Origin: Fragilaria crotonensis
Lineage: Eukaryota > Bacillariophyta > Fragilariophyceae > Fragilariales > Fragilariaceae
Reading direction: 5' to 3'
Assembly: GCA_022925895.1 (NCBI GenBank)
Contig: JAKSYS010000022.1
Span: 154,963-218,962 of the forward strand
Length of the DNA: 64,000 nt
Part shown: positions 10,685 through 19,493 of the stretch, piece by piece
Numbering within the stretch: position 1 is the first letter of the stretch
Layout of the letters: every line of letters starts with the position of its first letter
Made by a program: the position numbers and the translations under genes
Notes under the pieces: model-generated
Seen by the model: the letters and a program-made list of their open reading frames with translations, nothing else
The model's database searches: none
Told to the model about the DNA's origin: nothing

Positions 10685-13600
10685 TTATCGTAGGGGTATG
10701 ACTTCTTCAATGTCGCTAACGTCAAGGTTGTGTTGTTCCGCTGCTGTTTTCAGGTCTTCCCATTCCTCGAATGCAATGCGATTGGCTTCGTTTTGGTAAT
10801 ATTTGGGTACGGCGAAATCAAACGGGCCGACGAGGCCGTTCTCACATAGGTCGATGGTTTGCTCGTATACTTTGTATCGCTCCGGTTGATCTCTGAGGAG
10901 CGCTTCTATTTTGCCTGGGCGCACTGGTACGATCGGTCCCATCCTGCCGTTCGTACGTAATTGATGTAGTTCGGGCCAGTATCTGCAATTACGGAGTTGT
11001 CGGGTTTTGCTGTTCTCGTGTTCACGGATGTAAAACCATACCGTGTATTTGCCTTCGTCGCGTGTTGTTGGTGAGTCGTCGTCGTGTAATTTGGCTTGTA
11101 CAACATACCACTTCGATGTATTTGTTGTGTCAATCATGTATTTGATAAAGAACAGCTTGTCTCGTGACCTCCTGATTTGTTTGTATAACGTGTGTGCCTT
11201 TTTTCGTGTATGACTTTGCGCATGTACCTGTTTTGTATCGTCGTTGCGATATCGTTCTGGTTTGTTGGCGGTGCGTGTTGATGTGCGTTGTGTTATTTCG
11301 TCGTTGTGGTGTCGTTTGCGTTTGTTGGTGGTTGTTCTAACGTTTTGTGCTCTCATTGCCGGGACAACGGGTGTTGTTATGGTTGTGGTTGGTGTTTGTT
11401 CTTCGGTAGTGTGATTTGCAGGTGTGGTGTTATCCGCTTGGGGTTGGGGTTGTTGTTGTTGGTCAGGTTGGTCGACTTCATTGTTATTGCTGTCGTTGTG
11501 GTGGTTGTCCCCGTCGGTTTCCCTGTCGGTTTGGTTGTTGTCCTCATCGTCGTTGTCGCTGTCATCATCCTCGTTTCCATCGTCGCTGTGATCGCTGTCT
11601 GTCTGCGGCCTGTTGTCAATGTCTTCCTGCCATAAGTCTTCAATTTTTTCGTATGCGAACGGTTGTTCTGGTTCGGCTTGTCGGTATCGGCCTGGTTCAT
11701 GTAATCCTAGTATGTTTTCGAGAGGGTTGTCCACGATAGCGTGTCTGTATGTTGCCAACCGTGTGTCTATGCCTTCTGTAGGTTTGTGTAGGATGAGTGT
11801 GGATGGTATTTTGGTCAGACGCGATGCAGATTCTTTCGTGGGGCGTCCTCGTCGACCCGCTCCGTGTATTCCTGGTAGTCGTTGAACTCGGTATGTGCCG
11901 GGTTTTACCTGTTCTAACACTCGATATGGTCCTCTAGCGTGTATTCGTGCCTTCGCTGGGCCGTGTTCTTGCGTCGTTTGGACTTGTTTCTTGATGATTA
12001 CAAGATCACCTGGAGCAAAGGTTTTCATGTTGCGTCCATCGTTCTTGAGTTTCCTATGGTGTTCGCGGCGATCTTCAATGAGGAGTTTTAATACTTCCTG
12101 TTGCTTGCGCCAAAGTGGGAATGCGCTGTCAACGTGCTCAATGGTTTGTTGTCCTTGTGCTTCGTGATCCCTGGGGACAAGTGGTTCTTTCTCAAAGTCG
12201 ATAGGGAATGGGAATTCGCGTCCAATTGCCGCGTATGATCGCACTATGTTGGTTCCGTCGACTGGGGCCGAGTTCCATGCGTATACGGCGAAGATGGTAC
12301 CAAACATGAAATCCTGGAATGTTTCACAATCGGCTGCGTGTATCCGTTGTACTTTGTTGAGGTATCGGTGAAAGCGTTCGCATATGATGGCCTTGTGGTT
12401 TCCCTTGCTGACCGTGTAGTTGGGGAGACCAATATTTTGGCATAGCGTTTGCATTGCTCCTGCAAATTCGCTGCCTGAGTCAATAATGACTAGGCGTGGG
12501 AGGCCGTGGTTGATAAAGAATGCTGTGAATGCTGCTCGTGTCATGCTTTCGGAGTCTAAGGCGTCCACAAATGTAGCGGCTGCGAATCCAGTCATAGCAT
12601 CGATGCATGTGACTACATGTGTGCCGTTTCCCTTTTTTATTGATGCTGCTCGCCCTGGGTGCCAAACGTCTAGTGTGATCACATCGAATGGTTCGTCCGC
12701 TTGGAAAGTTTGGAGTTGCTGTTGGGCCTCGTGGCTGGTTATGTTCGCTGCGTTGCAATGTCCGCATCCAAGCGTCAGTTGTCTAATATCTGTTGCCATT
12801 TTTGGCCAGTAATACCTTGCTGCGATCTTCCAGAACGTTTTCTGGTATCCTGTGTGGCCTGCCATTGGTGCTGTGTGTAATGCCGAGAATATGGCTTGTC
12901 GCAACTTGGGTGGTGGGATACGTGTTCGTAAGTGGCGTCGGTTGTTTGTTCCTCCCCCGTTTCCGTTGTGGTATACGATGCCGTCTTCTTCCTCTAATTT
13001 GCCTTGTGTCCACAGTTTGTGTAACGTTGTATCTTGGATTTCTTCTCGTTGGAGATCGCGTTGGTTTCGGATGGCCTCGACTATTTTGTTGAGGTCCCAA
13101 TCCCTTGCTGTGGCGTCTTGCCATTGCGCTGTCGTTGGTAGCGGTATCGTGGTGGTTTGCTGAAATTCGGTTGCGAGCATGACCGTGAGTGCTCGACGCA
13201 AGTCGTCGTCGACTTCAGCTTCTTTGTCATCAATTGTTGCTGGTGCGTCGTCGTCTCGTGGTGACGTCGTCGTTCTGCATTCGGCGTTGAATATCCCGCT
13301 CATGACAGCTGCCATCAGTTGTTTTGGTGGTGTTGTTCGCAGTTGGGCTATTGCTATTTCTGGAGGCTGTTGCATCATGCGGTATCTGGTATCTTCGTCG
13401 TACCCAATTATATCAACCAGTTCGTGATGTCGGATTCCGCGCACGATGCTAGTGTGTTGCCTGTGGTCTGTCGTTTCGATAGCGAACGGGCTTTCGTACC
13501 ATTGTGTTGACGTGTCTTGGAGATCTGGTCCTGGATACTCTGTGTCGTAGCATGGTGTCCACGCTGTGACCCATTCTATTGTGTTGGTCTCTTGGCTGTT

Positions 13601-13936
13601 GCGTTGTACCAACGCTGCAACTTTTGGTTCATTCGGGTCGTTCTGTGGCGACAACCGCTTCATTGCTCGTATCTCTGGTGCTGTTGTGATGTTCGGGTTG
13701 TGTCCTTCCGCCTCGTCGTTTATGATCTCCTTGAGTGGTATTGCATTGCTGCGTTGTAAGTGGAATGTGCGCAGCGTGTGAATGTTCCTGGTGGCAATGA
13801 TTAATGTGAATTTGGTGGCAATGGCCGCCCCATATCTGTTGGCGTGAATGTTTGCTCGTAATGTGTTCCATCCTTTATTTTCCATGGTGTGAATGCGTTG
13901 TGCAATGAATGGTGTGTCTCCTTCGTTGTTGCGCAT
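10685..13936 (-). CDS. Gypsy pol, integrase segment with unusual C-terminal domain
   Basis: 1083 aa. Residues 1-230 continue the methyltransferase-like segment that begins in the preceding frame (see 13960-15495). At about 355-395 lies an HHCC zinc-binding domain (HTGYQKTFW...CGHCNAAN). The DDE catalytic core follows: Asp in TLDVWHPG (about 420), Asp in IIDSGSEF (about 485) and Glu in CERFHRYLNKVQ (about 521). Next come a Gly-rich hinge, an acidic Asp/Asn/Gln-rich low-complexity stretch (about 760-870), a basic KRKRHH-type cluster, and about 160 residues of well-ordered sequence (KWYVVQAKL...YTVWFYIREHE) that is not a chromodomain I can recognise. The ATG is 24 bp after the preceding stop, and the upstream sequence stays open in this frame, so the real product is probably a fusion. 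Confidence 0.88.
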   Translation of the reverse strand: MRNNEGDTPFIAQRIHTMENKGWNTLRANIHANRYGAAIATKFTLIIATRNIHTLRTFHLQRSNAIPLKEIINDEAEGHNPNITTAPEIRAMKRLSPQNDPNEPKVAALVQRNSQETNTIEWVTAWTPCYDTEYPGPDLQDTSTQWYESPFAIETTDHRQHTSIVRGIRHHELVDIIGYDEDTRYRMMQQPPEIAIAQLRTTPPKQLMAAVMSGIFNAECRTTTSPRDDDAPATIDDKEAEVDDDLRRALTVMLATEFQQTTTIPLPTTAQWQDATARDWDLNKIVEAIRNQRDLQREEIQDTTLHKLWTQGKLEEEDGIVYHNGNGGGTNNRRHLRTRIPPPKLRQAIFSALHTAPMAGHTGYQKTFWKIAARYYWPKMATDIRQLTLGCGHCNAANITSHEAQQQLQTFQADEPFDVITLDVWHPGRAASIKKGNGTHVVTCIDAMTGFAAATFVDALDSESMTRAAFTAFFINHGLPRLVIIDSGSEFAGAMQTLCQNIGLPNYTVSKGNHKAIICERFHRYLNKVQRIHAADCETFQDFMFGTIFAVYAWNSAPVDGTNIVRSYAAIGREFPFPIDFEKEPLVPRDHEAQGQQTIEHVDSAFPLWRKQQEVLKLLIEDRREHHRKLKNDGRNMKTFAPGDLVIIKKQVQTTQEHGPAKARIHARGPYRVLEQVKPGTYRVQRLPGIHGAGRRGRPTKESASRLTKIPSTLILHKPTEGIDTRLATYRHAIVDNPLENILGLHEPGRYRQAEPEQPFAYEKIEDLWQEDIDNRPQTDSDHSDDGNEDDDSDNDDEDNNQTDRETDGDNHHNDSNNNEVDQPDQQQQPQPQADNTTPANHTTEEQTPTTTITTPVVPAMRAQNVRTTTNKRKRHHNDEITQRTSTRTANKPERYRNDDTKQVHAQSHTRKKAHTLYKQIRRSRDKLFFIKYMIDTTNTSKWYVVQAKLHDDDSPTTRDEGKYTVWFYIREHENSKTRQLRNCRYWPELHQLRTNGRMGPIVPVRPGKIEALLRDQPERYKVYEQTIDLCENGLVGPFDFAVPKYYQNEANRIAFEEWEDLKTAAEQHNLDVSDIEEVIPLR

Positions 13937-13959
13937 CGTTTGTCGCGTGAAGATGATGA

Positions 13960-15495
13960 TTACTGTAACTCCATGTCGTTCCCGATTTCGATCAGCTGGG
14001 TGAGTTGACTGTGCTGATGCTGAACGTCTCTTTCGTTGTCTGCCTCGCAGCCGTCGTGTGCTATGATCCAGTCGACTGTCTCGGTTGACTCTATGCTTCT
14101 CTCGAGCTGGTCGCTTGTGATCAGTTTTGGGTCTGTCCGTTGTTTGTCAAATGGGTGTGTTCGCCATTCTGGTCGGTCTTCGATGTGCCGTGTGTATGCT
14201 GTGATGCCCGCCTCTATTGCAGCGTTTTCGATGTTCGTGGCTCCTGCGTTGAAAATCCAAATGTTCCGGGTATTGTCGCTCTTTGCCGCCAAAAGTGTCT
14301 TTGGTTGTGTCCGGTCTTTCGATGCTTGAACTGGGCTGTTTGAGATGGCGATGGGGATTGCGCTGGTTATTGGAGTTGTGGTTTGTGGATCTGGTCTCCA
14401 TTTGCGCGTGGCATTGTTGTATCTGGTTAGTGCGTCGCATTCGACCATAAATCTGGCTGGTCGATGTACGATCGTGAACATAAATCTCAGCAGTCGTTGT
14501 CGCATCCGTTGGTGTGTGTGCGTGGGTATGTCCTCCCCATCGAAAAATTGTCGCAGCCCATTGCAGTCTGTCATCCATGTGAATTCTTTGCCGAATAGGT
14601 GTCGTTTATACTTTTCGATTGCCCATACGCCTGTCGCTGCCTCGCCTGTGTATGAATGCATCGCACTTTCGTTTTCGTTGCATTTGCGCGAGCTAAATGC
14701 GATTGGTCTTAGCCGAAGACGGTGCATGTGTTTATCGAAGCTGCACTGTCTGCCTTGTGTTGCTTCTTGTGTCTCGTGTTGCTTTGCTACTTCGTCGTTT
14801 GGGTCCGCCTGAAGTAGTACCGCTGCCATGCCCAGTCTACACCAGTCCGTTTTCAGGTAGAATCTTCTCGTGTAGTCTGGTCTTGCTAACGTGGGTCGTG
14901 TCATCAGTTCATCCAGGAGTTCGTTGAGTAGTTCTGTGTCTACGTGAGTCCATTCCGTTGCCAGTGATATTTCGTTCTCGGTCGGTCTCGTGCCTTTAAG
15001 CTTTTTTATGTGCTGTCTCCATCTTCCTATTCGTAGCTCGTAGTTGGCTATCCAGTCTTGATAGAATCCGATGAGACCTATTACTTGTCGCAAGTCCGTC
15101 AGCGTGTTTGGTATCTGGTTTTTCAGATCCTCGAGTGCCTGCATTTTGGATCGCGCTGGGCGATTACCATCGGCTTCGACGTCCATGCCCACGAATTCTG
15201 CACTTTGTGGGAAGAATCGACACTTCTTCAGTTTAACTGTTACTTGATGTCGTTGCAGCACCTGTAGGACAATCTCGAAGTATTTTATTAGTGGTTTCGC
15301 GTCTTCTGAATGTAGCATGATGTCATCTACGATGACTTCAGCATCGGTCCACGGTCTTTCGCCTTTAATGTCACTTCTATGTCGTCGCGTATGCCTAATT
15401 CCGTCGCTTGCTGGTTCCACTGACGTTTCAATGTGTCCACCAGGCAACAGAATGTGCCGTGTGCATTGAGGCATCCCATCGGCATGACAGTCCAC
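13960..15495 (-). CDS. Gypsy pol, RT C-terminal part, RNase H and methyltransferase-like segment
   Basis: Second pol frame. It starts without an ATG because the frame is entered by a shift from the preceding one. EVIVDDIMLH is the catalytic Asp pair of RT motif C. Thumb and connection follow, then RNase H with Asp in YLKTDWCRLGMAAVLL, Glu in YTGEAATGVWAIEKY and Asp in MTDCNGLRQFF, ending with HRPARFMVECDALTRY. From about residue 412, IWIFNAGATNIENAAIEAGI resembles motif I of cytosine-C5 methyltransferases, and DWIIAHDGCEADN (about 473) resembles the catalytic-Cys motif IV. TAA ends this frame at 13960, but the +1-type frame continues open into the next segment. Confidence 0.85.
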   Translation of the reverse strand: MDCHADGMPQCTRHILLPGGHIETSVEPASDGIRHTRRHRSDIKGERPWTDAEVIVDDIMLHSEDAKPLIKYFEIVLQVLQRHQVTVKLKKCRFFPQSAEFVGMDVEADGNRPARSKMQALEDLKNQIPNTLTDLRQVIGLIGFYQDWIANYELRIGRWRQHIKKLKGTRPTENEISLATEWTHVDTELLNELLDELMTRPTLARPDYTRRFYLKTDWCRLGMAAVLLQADPNDEVAKQHETQEATQGRQCSFDKHMHRLRLRPIAFSSRKCNENESAMHSYTGEAATGVWAIEKYKRHLFGKEFTWMTDCNGLRQFFDGEDIPTHTHQRMRQRLLRFMFTIVHRPARFMVECDALTRYNNATRKWRPDPQTTTPITSAIPIAISNSPVQASKDRTQPKTLLAAKSDNTRNIWIFNAGATNIENAAIEAGITAYTRHIEDRPEWRTHPFDKQRTDPKLITSDQLERSIESTETVDWIIAHDGCEADNERDVQHQHSQLTQLIEIGNDMELQ

Positions 15496-16394
15496 CGTTT
15501 CTGTCCGCCAGGCACAAAGAATGCCGTTTTGTCACGTGACGTTTCGTGTAGCAAGACCTGCCAGAATCCGCTTTCGAAGTCCATGGTGATGAAGTGTTTA
15601 GATCTTCCGATGTCTCTTGCTGCATCATCGCACCTGCGTGACGGGTATATGAATGGTCTCGTGATGGCATTTAGTTTTCGGTACGATACGGTTAATCTCC
15701 ATATGTACTCGGACCAGTGGACGTGGTTTTGATTTGGTTTTGCTGCTAAGACCACTTGGGCTCCCCAGGGGCTGCGTGCGTCCTCTATTAGTCCGTTTTC
15801 CTCTAAGCCTCGTGCCAGTTGGGTGATGACTCTTGCTTCGTGTGGTCCATACCGTGGTACTGGGCAGCATACTGGCTGGGCGTTGCCTGTGTCGATGTGG
15901 CATACGAATCCCCGGATGTGCTGTTTGAGTCCTTCGGGTGCGAAGACGTCCCAGTATTGTTTTATCAGTTCGAGGATTGGTGGTCGTAATTCCTCTGGGC
16001 AGTCTTCCCATTGCAGGGACTTTCGGATTGTTTCTGCGTGTTTCTCGTCGTTGTATTGAATTATTGAGGTTGGATCTCGCTCGGTCACTTCCTGTTTTGT
16101 TTTAGATACCGCTATTCCGCCATTTCGGTACAACACTTCTAATGTGTCGTCGTCATCCGGCAAATATTCTGGTTCTTCATACTGGGAAGTCGGTTTTGGC
16201 CTATATGGTCTCTTTTCTGTTATGACTGGTTTGCTTCCGTCATCCATGCGTTGTTTCGCCGATTCTACTTCTTCCTTTGTGGCCGCGGATGCTGCCATTA
16301 CCCTAATATGTAATTCATTGGTGGTGGTGTTCATTCCGTAAGTGATGTCGTTTGTCGTGATTTTTGTTTTGTTTTCTGTTTTTTCTTTGCTCAT
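15327..16394 (-). CDS. Gypsy pol, RT N-terminal part
   Basis: 355 aa from an ATG that is in the same frame as gag, 17 codons after its UGA. RT fingers and palm are recognisable: the ENGLIEDARSPWGAQVVLAAK region, YRKLNAITRPF, the first catalytic Asp in FITMDFESGFWQ, and MPMGCLNAHGTF (the MPFGLxNAPxTF motif). The frame ends at TAG (15327) just before motif C, whose Asp pair is in the overlapping frame. A one-base change around 15340-15365 is needed to read the RT as one domain. A frameshift inside the palm domain is more likely a mutation or sequence error than a programmed event. Confidence 0.85.
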   Translation of the reverse strand: MSKEKTENKTKITTNDITYGMNTTTNELHIRVMAASAATKEEVESAKQRMDDGSKPVITEKRPYRPKPTSQYEEPEYLPDDDDTLEVLYRNGGIAVSKTKQEVTERDPTSIIQYNDEKHAETIRKSLQWEDCPEELRPPILELIKQYWDVFAPEGLKQHIRGFVCHIDTGNAQPVCCPVPRYGPHEARVITQLARGLEENGLIEDARSPWGAQVVLAAKPNQNHVHWSEYIWRLTVSYRKLNAITRPFIYPSRRCDDAARDIGRSKHFITMDFESGFWQVLLHETSRDKTAFFVPGGQKRWTVMPMGCLNAHGTFCCLVDTLKRQWNQQATELGIRDDIEVTLKAKDRGPMLKSS

Positions 16395-16445
16395 GTAATT
16401 CTCTTCGTGTTGTGTCTTTGTGTCCGCGTGTTCGCGGGTGTTGTG

Positions 16446-19031
16446 TCATTCGCTGGGTGCCGCTGCGTAGACCGCTGTTGTTTCTGCCCTGAATCGGTCT
16501 TGTGGTGTGGGGGGTGTTCGCCTTGTTGGTGTCTCATATTGGATGCGAAGCGTCGTGTTCCAAATGGTCAGGTGGATGTTTGGTTCCGCGTCGTCGTAGC
16601 TCCACAATGCTTTAGTCTTCCTGAGGAAGTTGATGGACACAATTGCTGTCGCCGCCGCGTGTTCGCTTAGCCCGAATGTTAGATTGCATGCGATTCCGTT
16701 GTATCTGAATGGTGTCCTGTACTCGATGATGTGTGTGAGTTTCAGTGTGGTGGCGGAGACTTCGACGCCTCCGATGGTCACATCTTTTTCCCCGTATGCC
16801 TGCATTGGTTTGAATGATGCGACTAGTTCTGGGAAGGTCTCTGCCATGGCTTTGTGGAATTCCAAATGGCCGATGTTGACTCCTGCGCATGAGTCGAGGG
16901 CGATTGTGAGTTTTCCTCTTCCATGGGTTGTCCCGATGGGAAATTGGCAGTGAGGTAATGTCGGCGAGATTTCGAGTGGGAGCGCATTTATGACTGTTGC
17001 CTGGAACACCCTTGCGATGAAGTGGTAGGTATCATGTCCCTTGTCCTGATTTCTGCTCCTGGTTGCGGGTCCATAATAGTCCACGGTGTCCTCCGTTTCG
17101 TCAATGTTGTTTGCAGTGTTGGTCGTTTCGCTCAATTTGCGCGTCCATTCTCGGTTGAGGTTCTTTCTGTGTCGTGCTGAGACGTCCGTGGCCATTAGTG
17201 CTACTGCATCTGCCGCACGTTCTGCATCCTTCTTGGAGATGAAGCCGAGGTCGCGCCAGTCTCTCATTGCTTCGGCCTTCGATAGGAGTGCTTGACCTTC
17301 GCGTTTGCGTGTTCCTGTGATCGTTGGGTCGCGCTTCCGGTTTTCCCACTCTTCCCTCATTTGTTTCATTCGCCTGAACGCGGTCTTGCGCACGTCGGGG
17401 TCGTATTTGTTGGGGCAGTCACGGAAGCTGTGGAATCTGTTGACGTGGTGCGTTGTATGTCCTGTGCATCCCCAGCATTCGATAGGTCGTTCGGTGCCGC
17501 TTGCGTTTCGTAGTGCGCTTTCCGCTGGGCTGAGGAAACAACTGGTGGATGCCAGTGTTTTTCCGCACGTCTCCATTAGGATGACTTGCTCCATTAACGG
17601 GTCGAATTCCGTGTCTGTGAATTCCAATGTTGCGGGCTGATGGGTCGCTCCGTCCATTGTGTTGTCACTATACTTCTCGTTGCTTTGATCTTCACTGTAT
17701 GCCATGAACGCGCGTGCCGAGGGTTTCTGTTGGTATGGTCCGCGATTGGCATTTGGGTTGTGTGATCTGTTGATGGGTACTGGGTTGAGAGTGTTTTTAA
17801 TTAGCTGAATTTGCGTTTCGATATCGCGTTCCTCTTCCATCGCCAAGTCGCGGAGTCTTTGCAGCTGCATCAATTGTTCTTGGTTGGAGCTTGGTGGTGG
17901 GTGATGGTAACGTCGTCTGTTTAATTTGCCCTGCATATGAGATGTGAGCGAATTAAAGAACGTTGTAGGTAGGTTGACTGGGTAATCTACTTCGGCGTTG
18001 AGTTGGTGCACGATTGCAGTGAATCTGGCATAGTGTTCGGCAATTGTGGCAGCTGTGGTTTGCCCTTTTTCGTTTGTTCCCTTTTGTTGGCATTGGATCA
18101 GTCGTGTTACCGGCGTTTCGATGATTCCTTCGCCTACGAAAGCTGGTCGCATGAGCCTTGCAACCAGTTCGTACTTGGTGTGTTGCTTAATCTCCTCGAT
18201 CCAGGTGTTAAACTTGTCTTGGCTGAATTGCTCGCGTTCGAGCATGCCAAATTGGGTATCGCCTTGCAGGTACTTGCTTACGGTGATGAGCTGTTTGATG
18301 TCTCGAATTGTTTCGAGCGTGATTGCTTCGTGTAGCATTCCGGCGGGTCCTTGTGGGAGTCGGAAGAGCACGATCTTCGTGTCCGCTCCGGGGAACAGGT
18401 TGTGTCCCGGCTGCCCTGGGATTGTGTACCTGCGCCTTGGGTCGATGGTCATTTCTGTTATGACGTATCGGGCCGTGGCTCGGAAGTTGGCTTCGTTGGC
18501 TCCCGGTTGTGGTATGTTGATGGCGCGGTGTGCCGCACTTTGTACATGTAGAAATGTGTACTCGAATAGGGCGCTGTCGTAGTTGTTGAAGTCCTCAATT
18601 GCCAGAGTGGCACTGGTTAGGATTAGTGCTTGGTTAAAGTGGTTGACTAGGCAATCGGTCTTGTTTTTCCATTTGCCATTTCCAGACCTGATCGATTCTA
18701 TGGCGTGCTCTAGTACCATGGATCTGACGTCTTGTGGGTCTGTGGTTCGGGGGCATGGTGCGAGCATGTATGTCGCCCCACTCCATGTCTTTTCTTGCAA
18801 GTTGAGCCCGCCGTCCGCCTTTAAGGTTCGTGTATTCGCGTACGGGGGTCGCCCGCCGGCTCGGCCATGGTGCCAAGGGTCATTCTGGTGGTCGAATTGG
18901 CGTGGCATGGCCGCAAATGCGTGTGTCGGGTTCGCGTTTCCCGTGATAGAGTCGGGGTTGGTACCGGGCAGGTTTCCATATAACGAGTGGTCGTTACCTA
19001 TAAGGTAGGCTCGTCGTAGATCGTCCGACAT
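16446..19031 (-). CDS. Gypsy Gag-protease polyprotein
   Basis: 861 aa. The first 18 codons (MSDDLRRAY...) lie inside the 5' LTR, and the primer-binding site is read as codons about 19-23. The helical capsid-like part covers about residues 60-400, with a coiled segment MEEERDIETQIQLIKN near 400. A variant zinc knuckle, CWGCTGHTTHHVNRFHSFRDC, sits near 517. Residue 711 starts the aspartic protease signature ALDSCAGVNIG, where the usual DTG/DSG is DSC. The stop is UGA followed by C. The next 17 codons and the RT frame continue in the same frame. A homologous, decayed gag lies at 5165-6499. Confidence 0.9.
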   Translation of the reverse strand: MSDDLRRAYLIGNDHSLYGNLPGTNPDSITGNANPTHAFAAMPRQFDHQNDPWHHGRAGGRPPYANTRTLKADGGLNLQEKTWSGATYMLAPCPRTTDPQDVRSMVLEHAIESIRSGNGKWKNKTDCLVNHFNQALILTSATLAIEDFNNYDSALFEYTFLHVQSAAHRAINIPQPGANEANFRATARYVITEMTIDPRRRYTIPGQPGHNLFPGADTKIVLFRLPQGPAGMLHEAITLETIRDIKQLITVSKYLQGDTQFGMLEREQFSQDKFNTWIEEIKQHTKYELVARLMRPAFVGEGIIETPVTRLIQCQQKGTNEKGQTTAATIAEHYARFTAIVHQLNAEVDYPVNLPTTFFNSLTSHMQGKLNRRRYHHPPPSSNQEQLMQLQRLRDLAMEEERDIETQIQLIKNTLNPVPINRSHNPNANRGPYQQKPSARAFMAYSEDQSNEKYSDNTMDGATHQPATLEFTDTEFDPLMEQVILMETCGKTLASTSCFLSPAESALRNASGTERPIECWGCTGHTTHHVNRFHSFRDCPNKYDPDVRKTAFRRMKQMREEWENRKRDPTITGTRKREGQALLSKAEAMRDWRDLGFISKKDAERAADAVALMATDVSARHRKNLNREWTRKLSETTNTANNIDETEDTVDYYGPATRSRNQDKGHDTYHFIARVFQATVINALPLEISPTLPHCQFPIGTTHGRGKLTIALDSCAGVNIGHLEFHKAMAETFPELVASFKPMQAYGEKDVTIGGVEVSATTLKLTHIIEYRTPFRYNGIACNLTFGLSEHAAATAIVSINFLRKTKALWSYDDAEPNIHLTIWNTTLRIQYETPTRRTPPTPQDRFRAETTAVYAAAPSE
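18964..18978 (-). promoter_or_regulatory. Primer-binding site of the gypsy element
   Basis: On the coding strand this reads TGGAAACCTGCCCGG, starting immediately at the end of the 5' LTR. TGG pairs with the CCA tail of a tRNA. The matching tRNA cannot be named from the window. The site lies within the gag reading frame, which is unusual. Confidence 0.7.
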
Positions 19032-19155
19032 GGTCGGCTTGCTCCTATCGTGACTGGATGATTGTTGTGAGGTTGGGATCGATTCAGTGCCTTGGGAGGC
19101 TACGTCATCGGTCCACGGGTGACGGACAGTTATCTACATATCGTCTCACGTTACA
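18979..19155 (-). repeat. 5' LTR of the gypsy element, contains the gag start
   Basis: 177 bp, identical by eye to the copy at 9838-10014. The gag ATG is at 19031, so about 125 bp remain for promoter and 5' UTR. The right flank ACTC is the target duplication, followed directly by the start codon region of the ARM-like gene. Confidence 0.93.
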
Positions 19156-19165
19156 ACTCGCTCAT
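19156..19165 (-). CDS. ARM-like gene, start codon fragment of exon 1
   Basis: Ten bases, ATGAGCGAGT on the minus strand (Met-Ser-Glu plus one base), separated from the rest of exon 1 at 9833 by the gypsy element. The last four bases are the duplicated target site. With the intron removed the downstream frame continues exactly, which is why I accept this ATG. The 73 bp between this ATG and the Copia element are what remains of the proximal promoter. Confidence 0.75.
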
Positions 19166-19237
19166 GTTCAATCTTTTAGTGAATTAATGTTTTGTGGACG
19201 TGCGCAAACTACATCGGGAACGTCCGGCAACACACCT

Positions 19238-19493
19238 CTGAATGAATTCTGCCATGAGTGCGGGATATTCGGACACCGGGACAGACCGAAGTATCTTGGG
19301 CTGACGCAAGACGCGTGCCACGTACGCATGCGCGGATGGGACACTTCATCCGCGGCATGAGGGAACAAGTCTAGAATATGCTCACTCTTTTTGTAAATAG
19401 TCAAGTTGCATGCTGCTACTAGTTGATTACTACATGTCTTAGAGTCGTCCCTGGCAATGGCGGATGCGCCGCTCTTGCGAGGGAATCAACTGA
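19238..19493 (+). repeat. 5' LTR of the Copia element
   Basis: 256 bp shared without visible difference with 26491-26746. It starts (C)TGAATGAATTC and ends ATCAACTG(A). With ACCTC as target duplication the LTR would end in TG rather than CA. If it ended at AATCA the target duplication would not abut, so the exact end is uncertain by a few bases. Confidence 0.9.

Larger units (their letters stand above)
9838..19155 (-). mobile_element. Complete Ty3/gypsy LTR retrotransposon (9.3 kb)
   Basis: Both 177-bp LTRs look identical by eye (9838-10014 and 18979-19155). On the coding strand they run TGTAACG...CGTTATA. A 4-bp target duplication ACTC lies at 9834-9837 and 19156-19159. A primer-binding site starting TGG abuts the 5' LTR and a 12-purine tract abuts the 3' LTR. 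Gene order is gag-protease, RT, RNase H, a methyltransferase-like segment, integrase, acidic linker, unknown C-terminal domain. Integrase downstream of RT identifies the Ty3/gypsy order. The insertion is young by LTR identity. However, pol has two frame changes and an in-frame UGA follows gag, so this copy may not be autonomous. Confidence 0.93.

Noticed and set aside
11370-11640. Long plus-strand Val/Cys-rich frames opposite the gypsy pol
   Set aside because: They are the complement of the Asp/Asn/Gln-rich low-complexity linker of the integrase frame.
15327-15495. Programmed frameshift within RT
   Set aside because: The shift falls between RT motifs B and C inside the palm domain, where programmed shifts are not used; indel or sequence error is simpler.
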